Below, one piece after another: positions 63,701-64,000 of a stretch of DNA of 64,000 nucleotides. The DNA comes from Maylandia zebra. Lineage: Eukaryota > Chordata > Actinopteri > Cichliformes > Cichlidae. Position numbers and translations under genes: made by a program. Where the stretch lies: contig NC_135177.1 of NCBI RefSeq assembly GCF_041146795.1, positions 19,605,560-19,669,559 of the forward strand. Reading direction: 5' to 3'. The notes beneath the pieces are model-generated. The model saw only the letters and a program-made list of their open reading frames with translations, had not been told where the DNA came from and made no database searches. How positions within the stretch are numbered: position 1 is the first letter of the stretch; every line of letters starts with the position of its first letter.

Positions 63701-64000
63701 GATAGTTTGTAATCAAAGGAGGTCAGAGATGCAAGCGATGTTCTAACTGTAATTACAGCCCTGTGTACCCCTTTCACCCACATACACTGCAGCTGTCTGC
63801 CTCTCAGTGCTGCGTAAAAGAATCACCCCCCATCTCTTGCCAGCTCCTCTTTTACTGCCCTGAGTTAGATGCCCCTGGTTGTAATGACCCCACCTTTAAG
63901 TTGAGGTCCCATCTCAGTGTCAGGTCTTTATATAGCAGCAGTTTTCAAGACAGCCCTCCAGCAGTGGAAGTGAAGGCGTGAGGTTTGAATTACAAGAGCT
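60713..64000. other. intergenic region downstream of skap2, no gene seen
   Basis: 3.3 kb. A C homopolymer lies at 62010-62033. Open frames are short, lack codon-like structure or known motifs, and several cross the homopolymer. Much of it is repeat-free and could be regulatory. Confidence 0.6.
62010..62033. repeat. C homopolymer, 24 bases
   Basis: Uninterrupted C run. Confidence 0.95.

Overview
The window is teleost fish DNA, most likely from a spiny-rayed (percomorph) species. It carries most of a duplicated HoxA cluster of the HoxAb type with its conserved neighbours. The gene order is tax1bp1 (minus strand, 3' part outside the window), hibadh, hoxa13b, hoxa11b, hoxa10b, hoxa9b, hoxa2b and skap2; all except tax1bp1 are on the plus strand. 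The fish assignment rests on this reduced Hox set (13, 11, 10, 9, 2), the missing evx gene between hibadh and hoxa13b, the missing hoxa1, and long CA/TA microsatellites. The percomorph placement is inference.

Layout: 1-10660 holds five coding exons and a probable 5' UTR exon of tax1bp1b. Its large first intron contains nested DNA transposons and a SINE. Positions 10660-11500 are a divergent promoter region shared with hibadh. 11500-18686 is hibadh (8 exons, 329 aa), with a decayed Tc1 transposon and a LINE relic in intron 4. 22423-49441 is the compact Hox cluster of about 27 kb. Each Hox gene has two exons with the homeobox in exon 2; a mir-196 hairpin lies between hoxa10b and hoxa9b. 52659-60293 is skap2 (12 exons, 339 aa). 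60640-64000 has no recognisable gene.

Exon boundaries were set by reading frame, splice consensus and phase, and every complete gene closes in frame. The Hox genes are homeodomain transcription factors for axial, appendage (13-9) and hindbrain/neural-crest (2) patterning. mir-196 is a post-transcriptional repressor of Hox mRNAs. The flanking genes have housekeeping or signalling roles: autophagy receptor, valine catabolism and an adaptor protein.

The most interesting regulatory signals are: a DR5 retinoic-acid-type element with a DR1 beside it, between hoxa2b and skap2, where the lost hoxa1b would have been; two Hox/PBC plus Meis composite sites around hoxa2b; strong CTCF-like cores, three of them in Hox intergenic spacers and one inside a transposon; a GC-AG intron in hoxa2b; a mir-196 with a changed position 9; and several long perfect hairpins, two of them with AT cores. 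No wholly new system was recognised.
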